NCBI RefSeq assembly: GCF_001936615.1
Contig: NZ_MLBF01000012.1
Coordinates: 1 to 64,000, forward strand
Origin: Desulfosporosinus metallidurans
GTDB lineage: Bacteria; Bacillota; Desulfitobacteriia; Desulfitobacteriales; Desulfitobacteriaceae
Direction of reading: 5' to 3'
DNA: 64,000 nucleotides
Shown: one piece after another, positions 53,840 through 63,279 of the stretch
Layout of the letters: every line of letters starts with the position of its first letter
Numbering within the stretch: the stretch's first letter is position 1
Position numbers and translations under genes: made by a program
Notes under the pieces: generated by a model
The model's database searches: none
Told to the model about the DNA's origin: nothing
The model's input: the letters and a program-made list of their open reading frames with translations, nothing else

Positions 53840-54748
53840 CTATTCGTCTAACGAACGGCTACTGATGTTAAACAACCCTTTGGGCCTCCACTGTAAAAAT
53901 GAAATAATTAAGAGAAAGACAAGTACCTTAGCAAGCGAGGTATTAGTGAAAAATTCAAGCGTGGTATTGGCTGTTCCGATTAATAGTCCACCAGCTACTG
54001 TTCCCATGAGCGTTCCTACTCCGCCAAGCACGACAACCATGAACGTATCTACAATATAATTAGTCCCTAAGGTGGACCCGATGGAACCCAGCAAGGTTAA
54101 AGCACACCCGGCAATTCCCGCAAGCCCTGAGCCAACAGCGAACGTGTAAGCATCCACCCTTCTCGTGTTAATTCCCATACACTCCGCCATTTCCCTATTC
54201 TGCATGACCGCTCGGATTCGTCGTCCAGTTTTACTTTTATAAAGCAGTACAAACATGCCAACGAGACAAGCAAGAACTAAGGCGATAATAAACAAACGCT
54301 TATAGGGTAGTTGCAGCCCTTGGCGTATAACAAGTCCGCCGTCCAACCAGCCTGGGCTTTTAACATCGACATTAGGCGCTCCAAAAATACTTCTTGCCAG
54401 TTGCTGAAGCACTAAACTGACACCCCAGGTTGCCAGTATGCTATCCAGCGGTCTATTGTAAAGATGGCGTATCACTGTCCCTTCCAGAACCAATCCAATA
54501 AAACCGGCAACGATAAACGAAGCTGGAATAGCAAGAATAAAATATAATCCAAAAAGACTCTTATCTATATGCGCCATAAATAGATTTTGAATGAGATAAG
54601 TCACATAGGCACCTATCATAATGAACTCACCATGAGCCATATTGATAACTTTCATCAAGCCAAAGGTAATGGCAAGTCCTAGAGCGGCGAGCATTAGAAT
54701 CGAGCTGACGCTGATTCCATTAAAGATTTGAAGGGTATACGTTCCCAT
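53840..54748 (-). CDS. urtB: Urea ABC transporter permease UrtB
   Basis: A 302-residue LivH-type permease with eight helices: AALGLAITFGLMKVINMAHG, GLVLEGTVIRHLYNRPLDS, LATWGVSLVLQQLARSIFG, RAVMQNREMAECMGINTRRV and VVLGGVGTLMGTVAGGLLIG. AAGGTGGTGG precedes ATG 54748. Confidence 0.94.
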   Translation of the reverse strand: MGTYTLQIFNGISVSSILMLAALGLAITFGLMKVINMAHGEFIMIGAYVTYLIQNLFMAHIDKSLFGLYFILAIPASFIVAGFIGLVLEGTVIRHLYNRPLDSILATWGVSLVLQQLARSIFGAPNVDVKSPGWLDGGLVIRQGLQLPYKRLFIIALVLACLVGMFVLLYKSKTGRRIRAVMQNREMAECMGINTRRVDAYTFAVGSGLAGIAGCALTLLGSIGSTLGTNYIVDTFMVVVLGGVGTLMGTVAGGLLIGTANTTLEFFTNTSLAKVLVFLLIISFLQWRPKGLFNISSRSLDE

Positions 54749-54782
54749 TTTTCCACCACCTTTTCATGAGCGTATTAGTAGC

Positions 54783-54813
54783 AACGGTGCAGGTTTATTT
54801 GACCTGCACCGTT
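54783..54813 (-). terminator. Intercistronic hairpin between urtA and urtB
   Basis: A perfect 12-bp stem, AACGGTGCAGGT/ACCTGCACCGTT, with a 7-base loop and no T-run. It follows the binding-protein gene, where such hairpins usually stabilise the urtA message and reduce read-through, so that UrtA is made in excess. Confidence 0.7.
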
Positions 54814-54839
54814 AAACCACAGCTCGCAATGTTTAGTCA

Positions 54840-56093
54840 CTAATTACTAAGACCCTTAGCCCAATCGTATGATTTCAGGAACGGATCCGGTTTGACTGTC
54901 TTTTCTGTGCTCCAGATCTCCTTAATCAAACCATCTTCAGTGACCTCACCAATTCGTACAGGTTTCCAGAGATGTTGATTTTCACCCTCGATTTTAACCA
55001 GACCTTCTGGGGCCTTAAATTCAATTCCTCTAGCAGCTTCCTTTACCTTAGCCACATCCGTTGAGCCTGCTTTTTTAACCGCTGCTGCCCATAAGTACAC
55101 TGCGTCATAAGCAGCTTCGATAGGATCATCCGTTACACGGTCTGCGCCATATTTTGCTTTGTATTTCTTAACGAATTCTTTGTTCTCAGGCGTATCTGTC
55201 GTTTGATAATAGTTCCAGGATACCAGCTGACCCTTCATGTTTGCCGCGCCAATACCGCGGATTTCTTCTTCAGCAATACTTACCGAAAGGGTTGTCAGAT
55301 CTTTGGAAGTAATACCAGCATCCTTAAGTTGCTTGAAGAAGGCGACGTTACTGTCCCCATTTAACGAATTGAACACAACATCCGGCTTGGAGGCGTTGAT
55401 TTTATTGATAATGGTACTATAGTCAGTATGTCCCAGCGGTGTGTATTCTTCAGCAATCACTTCGCCGCCCATAGCTGTTACTTGAGCTTTAATAATCTTA
55501 TTTGCGGTTCTTGGGAACACATAATCAGACCCTAACAGGAAAAATTTCTTTCCTTTATTTTTAAGCAACCAATCAACAGCAGGAACAATCTGCTGATTGG
55601 GAGCAGCCCCAGTGTAAAAAATATTGGGTGATGCTTCCATCCCTTCATATTGAACAGGATACCAGAGCAAGCCATTGTTTCCTTCGAACACCGGCAGGAC
55701 TGCCTTACGGCTTGCCGAAGTCCAGCAGCCAAATACGGTGGCCACCTTATCTTGTTGTAACAGTTTCTTAGCTTTTTCAGCAAAAGTAGTCGGGTTTGAT
55801 GCACCATCTTCGATAACTGGCTCAAGTTTTTTACCTAATACCCCACCAGAGGCGTTGATTTCTTCAATCGCCATCATTTCTGAATCTTTAACGGATACTT
55901 CACTGATTGCCATCGTTCCACTTAAAGAATGTAAGATCCCAACCTTAATTGTATCTCCTTTACTAGCGGTTTCTGCTGGTTTGCTTGTCTGACTGGCTCC
56001 ACATCCAGTCAGCAGTAATCCTGCTATAAGTGTTACCGAGATTATCCCAGTTGCAGCACGTTTTCTCATTTTTAGTGAAAAATAATTTTTCAT
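54840..56093 (-). CDS. urtA: Urea-binding lipoprotein UrtA
   Basis: A 417-residue type I periplasmic-binding-fold lipoprotein. Signal peptide with lipobox LLLTGCGAS (Cys about 31), then [71 protein letters not shown] and [14 protein letters not shown]. The YEGMEASPN stretch is typical of UrtA/FmdD and separates it from amino-acid-binding LivJ. GGAGAGGGGTAAGTT precedes ATG 56093. It is the first gene of the urt-ure operon. Confidence 0.95.
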   Translation of the reverse strand: MKNYFSLKMRKRAATGIISVTLIAGLLLTGCGASQTSKPAETASKGDTIKVGILHSLSGTMAISEVSVKDSEMMAIEEINASGGVLGKKLEPVIEDGASNPTTFAEKAKKLLQQDKVATVFGCWTSASRKAVLPVFEGNNGLLWYPVQYEGMEASPNIFYTGAAPNQQIVPAVDWLLKNKGKKFFLLGSDYVFPRTANKIIKAQVTAMGGEVIAEEYTPLGHTDYSTIINKINASKPDVVFNSLNGDSNVAFFKQLKDAGITSKDLTTLSVSIAEEEIRGIGAANMKGQLVSWNYYQTTDTPENKEFVKKYKAKYGADRVTDDPIEAAYDAVYLWAAAVKKAGSTDVAKVKEAARGIEFKAPEGLVKIEGENQHLWKPVRIGEVTEDGLIKEIWSTEKTVKPDPFLKSYDWAKGLSN

Positions 56094-56182
56094 AACTTAC
56101 CCCTCTCCTAATCCTTGATCTTTTCCAACATGACTGGCCAGGATCGATGTTGAGATATTTCGCTAGCGCTAACGTACTAACC

Positions 56183-56242
56183 AAAAAAGCGCTGTAAAGA
56201 ATGTTTGGCATCCTAGTGGATACTGTTCATTCCTCACAGCGC
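56183..56242 (-). terminator. Structured terminator ahead of urtA
   Basis: On the minus strand GCGCTGT...GAATG pairs with CATTC...ACAGCGC across an internal loop, with a smaller inner stem, followed by TTTTTT. It lies between the response regulator stop (56370) and urtA. It ends the regulator transcript, or acts as an attenuator if transcription runs on into urtA. Confidence 0.7.
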
Positions 56243-56369
56243 CGTTGCTGGTTAAAAATTGAGTAACTCTATTTGTAACCATTCTGCCATTTATCCCTAT
56301 AAAATTATACATTAAAAAGTAGCTATTTCCCCCTAAAAAACCGGAATGGAAATTTTGCAGGAATGATTC

Positions 56370-57452
56370 TCAGGCCCCTAATTTTCTAAACTGCAGGGGT
56401 GTATAACCAGTATAGTTCTTAAACAGACGGCAAAAATAATCTGGACTGCTATAGCCAAGTTTTTCGCTTATTTCATAGTTCTTAAACTCACCGGTTCCAA
56501 GCAGATGCTTGGCATATTCCATTTTGATTTTTGTCAAATAGTCGTTAAAATTAACGCCAGTTTTTTGTTTGAAAATTTTCCCCAGATAATCTTTACTCAC
56601 ATATATCTCATTAGCAACCAATTCAAGATTGATATCTCTGTCAATATGATCAGTTATATATTGACACGTCTTTCTGACAATACTTTCGCTTCGATGAAGC
56701 TCATATTTCCTTATAACTCTGATCAGACCCCTAATACGGCTGAGAAACTCTGACTTCATACCACACATGGAATTGATATGAAGTAAAACATTGCGAAAAG
56801 CAGCTTCTTCAACCTTTTGGAGCCAGGAGAACTCCTTATACATCGCCCCGCTTAGGTTTAAAAGCATGATTTCCAGCAACTTAGCTGTTTTAAACAGGTC
56901 TTGATCCAGCAGCTTAGCTAATTCAGAAAAAGCAGTTTCTGCTTCAGCCAGGGCCGCTAAATTTCCTGCTAAGATGAGATCTGCTATTCTTTCTTCTCGT
57001 TTTTTCGGATAAAAATGCGTCAGGCTGTCTTCAATCAACCTACGTTCTTCTTCTCCTCTTATTCTCTGTTGATTTTTTTCATCTAAATATTTTTTTGCTC
57101 TTTCCAAGGCTTCGCTCAAAACATCATCTTCTAAAGGCTTGGTTATAAAGTCAAAGGCACCCAAGCGTATCCCTTGTTTCGCGTACTCAAAATCACTATG
57201 CGTACTAAGTAAAATTGAACAAACATCCCATTTCCTGAATCTAAGCTCACTTAAAAACTCTATCCCATCCATACCTGGCATCTTAATATCCGTTATGACA
57301 AGGTCAATTTGACCAACTGAAAGCTTCCTCAAAGCTTCTTTACCATCACTTGCTTCCTCTTCCACACTAAATCCATAGTTAGCCCACTTTTTATATCTCT
57401 TTAACATATACCTTACCACTTTGTCATCATCGACAATTAGCACTTTAAACAT
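56370..57452 (-). CDS. Response regulator with AraC-type DNA-binding domain
   Basis: A 360-residue YesN-like regulator. Receiver at residues 1-120 with phospho-acceptor D in LVITDIKMPGMDGIEF, S in ILLSTHSDFEYAKQG and K in FDFITKPLEDD; an 80-residue linker; AraC HTH at 255-355 (NLELVANEIYVSKDYLGKIF, YEISEKLGYSSPDYFCRLFK). It lies 18 bp after the hybrid kinase gene and 276 bp before urtA, and is the likely activator of the urea operon. Confidence 0.9.
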   Translation of the reverse strand: MFKVLIVDDDKVVRYMLKRYKKWANYGFSVEEEASDGKEALRKLSVGQIDLVITDIKMPGMDGIEFLSELRFRKWDVCSILLSTHSDFEYAKQGIRLGAFDFITKPLEDDVLSEALERAKKYLDEKNQQRIRGEEERRLIEDSLTHFYPKKREERIADLILAGNLAALAEAETAFSELAKLLDQDLFKTAKLLEIMLLNLSGAMYKEFSWLQKVEEAAFRNVLLHINSMCGMKSEFLSRIRGLIRVIRKYELHRSESIVRKTCQYITDHIDRDINLELVANEIYVSKDYLGKIFKQKTGVNFNDYLTKIKMEYAKHLLGTGEFKNYEISEKLGYSSPDYFCRLFKNYTGYTPLQFRKLGA

Positions 57453-57469
57453 TTGCTTAACCCCCCTGT

Positions 57470-60163
57470 CTAGGCAGTCTGGGTTCCTCTCGTTTCGGCA
57501 ATTAGTCTTTTTAAATATTCAGCAGCTTCTTCAAGATTGTACGTGGAGATTTTTTCATTCAGTTGGCTGTAGTCTAGACTACTCAACTCTTTCTTGAGAA
57601 AATATTTACAGGACGCATAAACAGAGGAGGCCTCTGAATCTCCCTCTTCCAATAGCTTTACTAATTTAATTAACTGATTTCGGATATTATGATTTTCTCC
57701 AATAATCACTTCAGGTTCTACTGGTAAGCCAGCTACAAACTGAGCCACACGGTTACAACTTTCTTTTAAGGCTATTTCAAACTGATGTTTCTCCTTATAG
57801 ATCTCCTCTTCATCCCGGTAGTCTACAGCATTTTCTAGACGTAGCGACGCTTCATTAAGCTTGATTGCTCCAATGTTTGCTGAAATTCCCTTGAGCACAT
57901 GTAATAGTTTCTTTGCTTCGTCAAAATTACCGATCGCTAAAAACTGATTTATAGTGTTATGGTCATTTTCGTGGTTTTCGATGAATCTTTCGAGAATATG
58001 TTTATATTTTTCTTGTTTGCCTCCCAAACGCTCGATACCGCTTTTATAATCGATCCACATTTTCTGATCGGGGGCTGGAACATTATCTTGTGGCAGGAGG
58101 TCGTCAGTCGTTTCAATGCCGAGACAACGTTTTAAAATTTCAATCAGTTTCAGAGGATCTAACGGTTTGGTTAAATACCCGCTCATTCCTGCCAATTTAG
58201 CCTTTTCAGCTACGCCTTCAACTGCATCCGCAGATAAGGCGATGATAGGCGGAGCCTCATGCCCTCTTATCTCTAAAATACGACGCGTTGTTTCATACCC
58301 ATTCATTTCAGGCATACGAATATCCATCAAAATAGCGTCATAGCGTGTTCTGCCGGCCATTTGAACGGCAGCAAAACCGCGCTGGGCAGTGTCAGTATCA
58401 AACCCTAAATTTTCAAGAATCTCTTTGGTCATTTGTAAATTAATTTGATTATCTTCTACTAATAGAATTTTTTTAGCAGTAAACATGTACTGGTTCAGTT
58501 TGTCTTCTTTCAGAGGTACCAATGCTTGATCGACAATTCCCAAGTTCGCAGTAAAACTAAAGGTTGACCCCGTCCCTACGACACTACTAACACTAATTTC
58601 CCCTGCCATAAGTCCTACAATTTTTTTACAGATAGCAAGCCCTAAGCCGGTTCCCCCATATTTTCGTGAAGTTGAGGCATCACCCTGTGTAAATACCTCA
58701 AACAGACGCTTCATTTGCTCCTCAGATATGCCTATCCCAGTATCTGAAACGTTAAAGCGAAGTTGAGCCTGATTGCCATCTTTTCTTAAAACTTCAACTA
58801 AAACCTCAAGTTCACCCTTATCCGTGAATTTAATCCCGTTAGCTAAGAGATTTAAAAGGACTTGCTTTAATCTTGTCGTATCCCCTTTTACATAAAGTGG
58901 AACATCCGCACGGATTTCATAGCGTAAATCCAGCCCTTTGCGCCGGGCTTCTATTTGAACCATACTGCAGAGCTCCTTGATTGTCTCGTAGAGATTAAAT
59001 TCAACAGCCTCTAGGGTCATCCGGCCAGCTTCAATTTTCGAAAAATCAAGGATCTCATTGATGATTCCTAATAGACTTTTAGCTGCCATACCTACATTTT
59101 GCATATATTGTTTTTGTTTAGGTGCAAATTCAGTGCTATTAAGTAAATAGTGATAGCCAATGATTGTATTTAAGGGGGTTCTTATCTCATGACTCATATT
59201 GGCTAGAAATTCACTTTTGGCTTCATTAGCCTTCTCTGCCTCTTCTTTAGCAACTTTCATCTTATCTTCAGCACATTTCCTTTTGACTAATTCCTCCTGA
59301 AACGACTGATATAAGTCATTGAATGTCTTGGCAAGTAACCTGAGTTCCAGAGAGCCCTCCGGCACCAGACTAAAATTTTCCTTGCTAAATGAAAACACCT
59401 TCATCAACAGTTCCGTATAATTCTTGATCGGATACGTTACTTGGGTAAATAGAATGCGCAGTAATCCCGCAACCGCGCAGATGATAATTGCAGCAAGGAC
59501 TGCTTGCAAGATCGCTGCCCTATTAGTAGCATTTCGAGCAATCTCCAGTTCTGCTTCCAAGCGGACATTCATGATTTGTTGGAATTTTGCTATGGGGTTC
59601 ATGATACTCCGCTTGTCAAAGTCATACTTTTCATCAAACATGATGTTCCGCGCTTTGGTAAGTTTATCCTCAGTACTTAACTTTTGATCTTCCACACTCA
59701 ACCGGAAGGAAGCCACTTCAGGCGGCATTTGCTCCTCCTGCACCCCTAAAGCATCAAGTACCAGCCTCATCGAACGCCTTTCAGTATCCACTAGCGCATC
59801 TGAGTTCTTTTTCGCCTCAGCTAACAGTGCCATTTCTTCACTCGGAGAATTTAGCTCCCCAAGTCGTGATATCACATTATCCCGCGTTTTGGTAACGTTG
59901 ATTTCCTTCCAGTATTTATTCATATGAATCTCATCTCTTGTTACCGCAAACTTACGCGCTTCATCTGTTAAATAATCCGAAGCATTTGCTAAAACGATGC
60001 CAAGTTGTTTGAATTCAGTCCTTCTCTTTTCAGCAGTCTGTTCATCTTTAATACTTGAACTCATGTATAAAATACTACTGCCCAGCAGTATGGAAATAAA
60101 AAAAAAGATTCCTAACATCAAGGCACTAATCGTAGATTGTTTAATTAAGATTTTTGAGGGCAA
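57470..60163 (-). CDS. Hybrid sensor histidine kinase (sensor-HisKA-REC-Hpt)
   Basis: 897 residues. Two transmembrane helices near 12-33 and 215-235 bracket a helical extracytoplasmic sensor of about 180 residues; then a HAMP-like linker and coiled coil; H-box [19 protein letters not shown]-box [37 protein letters not shown]; receiver with [17 protein letters not shown]-terminal Hpt with [15 protein letters not shown] 60163 follows GGAGGTGATTTA. The AraC-type regulator follows directly. The ligand is unknown; urea or a related amide is inferred from position only. Confidence 0.9.
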   Translation of the reverse strand: MPSKILIKQSTISALMLGIFFFISILLGSSILYMSSSIKDEQTAEKRRTEFKQLGIVLANASDYLTDEARKFAVTRDEIHMNKYWKEINVTKTRDNVISRLGELNSPSEEMALLAEAKKNSDALVDTERRSMRLVLDALGVQEEQMPPEVASFRLSVEDQKLSTEDKLTKARNIMFDEKYDFDKRSIMNPIAKFQQIMNVRLEAELEIARNATNRAAILQAVLAAIIICAVAGLLRILFTQVTYPIKNYTELLMKVFSFSKENFSLVPEGSLELRLLAKTFNDLYQSFQEELVKRKCAEDKMKVAKEEAEKANEAKSEFLANMSHEIRTPLNTIIGYHYLLNSTEFAPKQKQYMQNVGMAAKSLLGIINEILDFSKIEAGRMTLEAVEFNLYETIKELCSMVQIEARRKGLDLRYEIRADVPLYVKGDTTRLKQVLLNLLANGIKFTDKGELEVLVEVLRKDGNQAQLRFNVSDTGIGISEEQMKRLFEVFTQGDASTSRKYGGTGLGLAICKKIVGLMAGEISVSSVVGTGSTFSFTANLGIVDQALVPLKEDKLNQYMFTAKKILLVEDNQINLQMTKEILENLGFDTDTAQRGFAAVQMAGRTRYDAILMDIRMPEMNGYETTRRILEIRGHEAPPIIALSADAVEGVAEKAKLAGMSGYLTKPLDPLKLIEILKRCLGIETTDDLLPQDNVPAPDQKMWIDYKSGIERLGGKQEKYKHILERFIENHENDHNTINQFLAIGNFDEAKKLLHVLKGISANIGAIKLNEASLRLENAVDYRDEEEIYKEKHQFEIALKESCNRVAQFVAGLPVEPEVIIGENHNIRNQLIKLVKLLEEGDSEASSVYASCKYFLKKELSSLDYSQLNEKISTYNLEEAAEYLKRLIAETRGTQTA

Positions 60164-60178
60164 TTAAATCACCTCCGT

Positions 60179-60230
60179 AAAAAAAAGGCAGCGGAGTCAG
60201 TTTGACGCTTCAAACCGGCTCCGCTGCCTT
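60179..60230 (-). promoter_or_regulatory. Attenuator-like terminator in the kinase leader
   Basis: A perfect 12-bp stem AAGGCAGCGGAG/CTCCGCTGCCTT with an inner GTTTGA/TCAAAC pair, followed on the minus strand by TTTTTT and then, four bases on, by the GGAGGTG ribosome site of the kinase gene. The gene upstream (60388) is divergent, so there is no minus-strand transcript for it to end except the kinase leader itself. Confidence 0.65.
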
Positions 60231-60387
60231 GTCGATCAAGATTATTAATTTATTATAGGATAAATATTAGTCCTTTACAACGGTTACTCTACAGTTATAC
60301 AAAACACAAGACGAGTTTCATTTGTTATACTTGTTTTAGAATAGGTACTCATATACAATTTATACGTTATGCGCTACAAAAAGATTT

Positions 60388-61491
60388 ATGGAGTTGGTCT
60401 CTTTGAATTTCACCCAGTCACTAAACCAGCCTGAAATACTACTCGTGGATGATACACCAGAGCACATTGAAACTGCTGTAACTGTCTTACGTGAAAATAA
60501 CTTTCGTGTCCGGATTGCCACCAAAGGAAGCACTGCTTTTAAATTAATCGAGCAACATCAACCTGACCTCATCCTTTTAGATGTCTATATGCCAGAGATG
60601 GATGGCTTTGAAATCTGTCGAATTATTAAAACCGAAAGTGATTTTAGCAGCATTCCGATAATATTTTTAACATCTAGTAATGATGCAGAAAGTATTAAAA
60701 AAGGATTTGATCTAGGGGCCCAAGATTATGTGGTTAAGCCCTTTAATACCTCGGAACTGCTTGCCCGCGTTCATACCCATATCAAGCTTAAAAAGCAGAC
60801 AGAATCCTTATTAAAAGCCAATCACGAGCTTGATAGCTTTTGTTATACGGTTGCCCATGACCTAAAAGCCCCATTACTATCTCTTAGTAAACTCACAGAA
60901 TATCTTGATTTGGATTACTCAGACAGGTTGAATAATGAAGGACGGGAATTGATAGATAACATTCAGGATAAGTCAAAGGAAATTATTCAGCTTGTTGACC
61001 ACTTGCTCGAACTTTCGAGAATGAGTGAAATGCCAATGAATATAGAACCCATAAATTTAGAACAGTTATTTTGGGAAGTATATGCTGAACTTATTAAGCT
61101 TGAACCTCAAAGAGATGTCAAATTTACGATTCAGCATCTCCCCACTATCCAAGGTGACTCTGTCATGATCAAACTACTCGTTATGAATGTCCTCTCTAAT
61201 GCTTTAAAATACACACGCAATCGAAAGGAAGCATCTATCGAAGCCACGGCCATGGAAAATGAAGCTGAATTCATTATCTCAATAAAAGATAATGGTGCAG
61301 GATTTGATATGCGTTACGCCTCTAGGTTATTTAGCGTCTTTCAAAGGCTTCATTCTCAAAATGAATTCGAAGGTTCCGGTGTCGGACTGGCAATAGTCCA
61401 AAAGATTTTAAAAAGACATCATGGTTTAGCTTGGATGACAGGAAAGGTCGATGAAGGGGCAACGTTCTACTTCAGTTTCCGCAAGGATTAA
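60388..61491 (+). CDS. Receiver-histidine kinase fusion protein
   Basis: A 367-residue soluble protein. Receiver at 15-130 (EILLVDDTPEHIETAV, LILLDVYMPEMDGFEI, TSSNDAESIKKGFDLG, YVVKPFNTSEL), a short coiled coil, HisKA with H in TVAHDLKAPLLSLSKL, and a HATPase domain (MNVLSNALKYTRNR, DNGAGFDMRYASRLF, GSGVGLAIVQKIL). No transmembrane helix. ATG 60388 lacks a ribosome site, while TTG 60403 has GGAG eight bases before it and may be the true start. It is divergent from the hybrid kinase and may receive phosphate from another kinase. Confidence 0.87.
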   Translation: MELVSLNFTQSLNQPEILLVDDTPEHIETAVTVLRENNFRVRIATKGSTAFKLIEQHQPDLILLDVYMPEMDGFEICRIIKTESDFSSIPIIFLTSSNDAESIKKGFDLGAQDYVVKPFNTSELLARVHTHIKLKKQTESLLKANHELDSFCYTVAHDLKAPLLSLSKLTEYLDLDYSDRLNNEGRELIDNIQDKSKEIIQLVDHLLELSRMSEMPMNIEPINLEQLFWEVYAELIKLEPQRDVKFTIQHLPTIQGDSVMIKLLVMNVLSNALKYTRNRKEASIEATAMENEAEFIISIKDNGAGFDMRYASRLFSVFQRLHSQNEFEGSGVGLAIVQKILKRHHGLAWMTGKVDEGATFYFSFRKD

Positions 61492-61592
61492 TATATCTTT
61501 ATGAACCGCACCACCTTATACTCATAGTTAAGAAAGAAATTCGTTTTATGAACATCTTCTTTAACGATGACTCCCTCTCCAAAAATTCTATG

Positions 61593-61691
61593 TTATACCA
61601 CTAACCCGACGACCAAATCGCTCTGGAGGGTTGACGCTTCCTTGAGGATAATTTCATTCGGATTTTTACCTTGCATAACAAGAGCGACTCG
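61593..61691 (-). pseudogene. Stub resembling a universal stress protein
   Basis: The minus strand reads RVALVMQGKNPNEIILKEAS then TLQSDLVVGLVV and stops at TAA 61593-61595. This resembles the GxPxEIILxxAxxxxxDLIVxG part of UspA proteins. No start or N-terminal half is found. The remainder of 61492-61969 shows nothing else. Confidence 0.4.
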
Positions 61692-61969
61692 CGAACAAAA
61701 CGGGAAGCTTTGTTAACCGAACCGTCCTTTTGCATGGTTCCTGATTAGGCAAACCCGTCATACGATGCCTGTGCTAATTTTTTCCAGACAACTCACGCAA
61801 AGGAAATTACTGGTATAATAATCTTAGTCCATATGAGAATATCTTTTGCTTTCTGCTAATATAACCGCTTAAAATCCCCCTCTACTACGAATAGCCCTTA
61901 TTACTTCTACAAATAAACGCCAATATTTTCTAATTTATTACATTTCTCGACAAACCTTTGGAATTCCTT

Positions 61970-63274
61970 TTACCCCTTCCTATAATACCCCAACCGAATC
62001 AATGAAGCTTCTCCGGGTAAATATCGTATCGGTCGTTCCTCCCAGAATGTCTTCCAATTCTCATCGAATACAAAACCCTCTGCTTCTGCCTCTTTACTAA
62101 GCTGTGTCCACATTTTCTGGATCAATTGATTCCGGCTCTGATTTCCCTCCTGTGGGGCATAAGAAACAAACACTTCACATTCAAAGCAGATCGGCGCATA
62201 GCGAAACCAGAGGGGGTCGGGACTTAAGAAGATGGGTTTTGGCGTGCTCTTCCAGTTCGCTAAAAGTCTGTACCTCCACTCCTCGCTCAGGCCTGAAATG
62301 ATTACGGGTAAATTTTCTTTCTCAGAATTAAAGTGGCTTAGATCCTTCCGCAGCTCTTCTAGCGGATCTCGAGCATTATCCCGGACAAAGTGATAGCTCC
62401 CGAGAATCGGATGCGGCACACGAATTGACATCTGAAGAATATTCAAGGACGTTTGAGATAACTCCGGACGATACTTCTCCAGCTTCCCCAAATAGAGCTT
62501 ATCCCGTTTGCGTACGAGTCCTAAAGCGTTTTGAACCTTCAGCCTCCCACTTAGGCTTAGTAAATCTGCTATAAACTGAACTTCCACCGTGTAAAGAGGA
62601 AATTGTCTTGCCCAGGCTTCACTCATCAACATCCCGTTATTACGCAGGGTAAAAATCCTGGCCTGAATCTTCTCTTCTTCGATGAGCCTTTTCAATCCAT
62701 CATAGAAGAAATTCACTCCCGGAAGGAGCAAGGTGTTGAGAAGGAGAATATTCTCACGAGCTTTATACCCAATTTGATTGAAGGCAGAGCCCAGACTGAG
62801 AATTGTACCTTCCCCAAGAAGCTCATGAAAAATCGGTTTAATCGACCCTTCGGTGACATCAAACCAAGAGGAGATCTCAGGATTGACCGCAAAGGTGGAA
62901 AGTACCCCCTTATACTTACACAAGACATCCTTAAGTTCTCTAAAGTCCTTTACCGTCTCCGTTTGAACCCAATTCTTAAGAGAGGAGCGTCTCTTGGATT
63001 CTACCTCTCCATTCGGAAGATAGCGGATATAACCGATTTGCTCTCTCTGAAGTTTTTTCCGAGTGAACAATTCCGGAAAATCTGCTGCAAGATAAATCTC
63101 ATGAATCTGTTCCCCCGTAAGGTGCGCCTGACTCAGCAATTCTCTAATGACCTGACGCAAACTCAAGGTAATATCCTTCTCCACTTTGACGCTCGCCTCA
63201 GTAGCAACCATACCTGCGGCGGATAGCACCCCTTGAATAGAATCTCCCAGGCGAAGGCTCAGGGAAAAGCCCAT
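61970..63274 (-). CDS. Divergent hydantoinase/oxoprolinase (HyuA)-like protein
   Basis: 434 residues with partial resemblance to HyuA-type proteins: IFTLRNNGMLMSEAWARQFP is close to the HyuA segment LRSDGTLMSLEEAR, and SLRLGDSIQGVLSAAGMVAT may be a degenerate ATPase N terminus. The usual GGTFTD phosphate loop and the DIGGTTTD motif are not seen, so ATP-dependent lactamase activity is doubtful. GGGAGCTGAAAGAG precedes ATG 63274. It lies 5 bp after a DUF917 gene, the usual HyuA partner. Confidence 0.55.
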   Translation of the reverse strand: MGFSLSLRLGDSIQGVLSAAGMVATEASVKVEKDITLSLRQVIRELLSQAHLTGEQIHEIYLAADFPELFTRKKLQREQIGYIRYLPNGEVESKRRSSLKNWVQTETVKDFRELKDVLCKYKGVLSTFAVNPEISSWFDVTEGSIKPIFHELLGEGTILSLGSAFNQIGYKARENILLLNTLLLPGVNFFYDGLKRLIEEEKIQARIFTLRNNGMLMSEAWARQFPLYTVEVQFIADLLSLSGRLKVQNALGLVRKRDKLYLGKLEKYRPELSQTSLNILQMSIRVPHPILGSYHFVRDNARDPLEELRKDLSHFNSEKENLPVIISGLSEEWRYRLLANWKSTPKPIFLSPDPLWFRYAPICFECEVFVSYAPQEGNQSRNQLIQKMWTQLSKEAEAEGFVFDENWKTFWEERPIRYLPGEASLIRLGYYRKG

Positions 63275-63279
63275 CTCTT

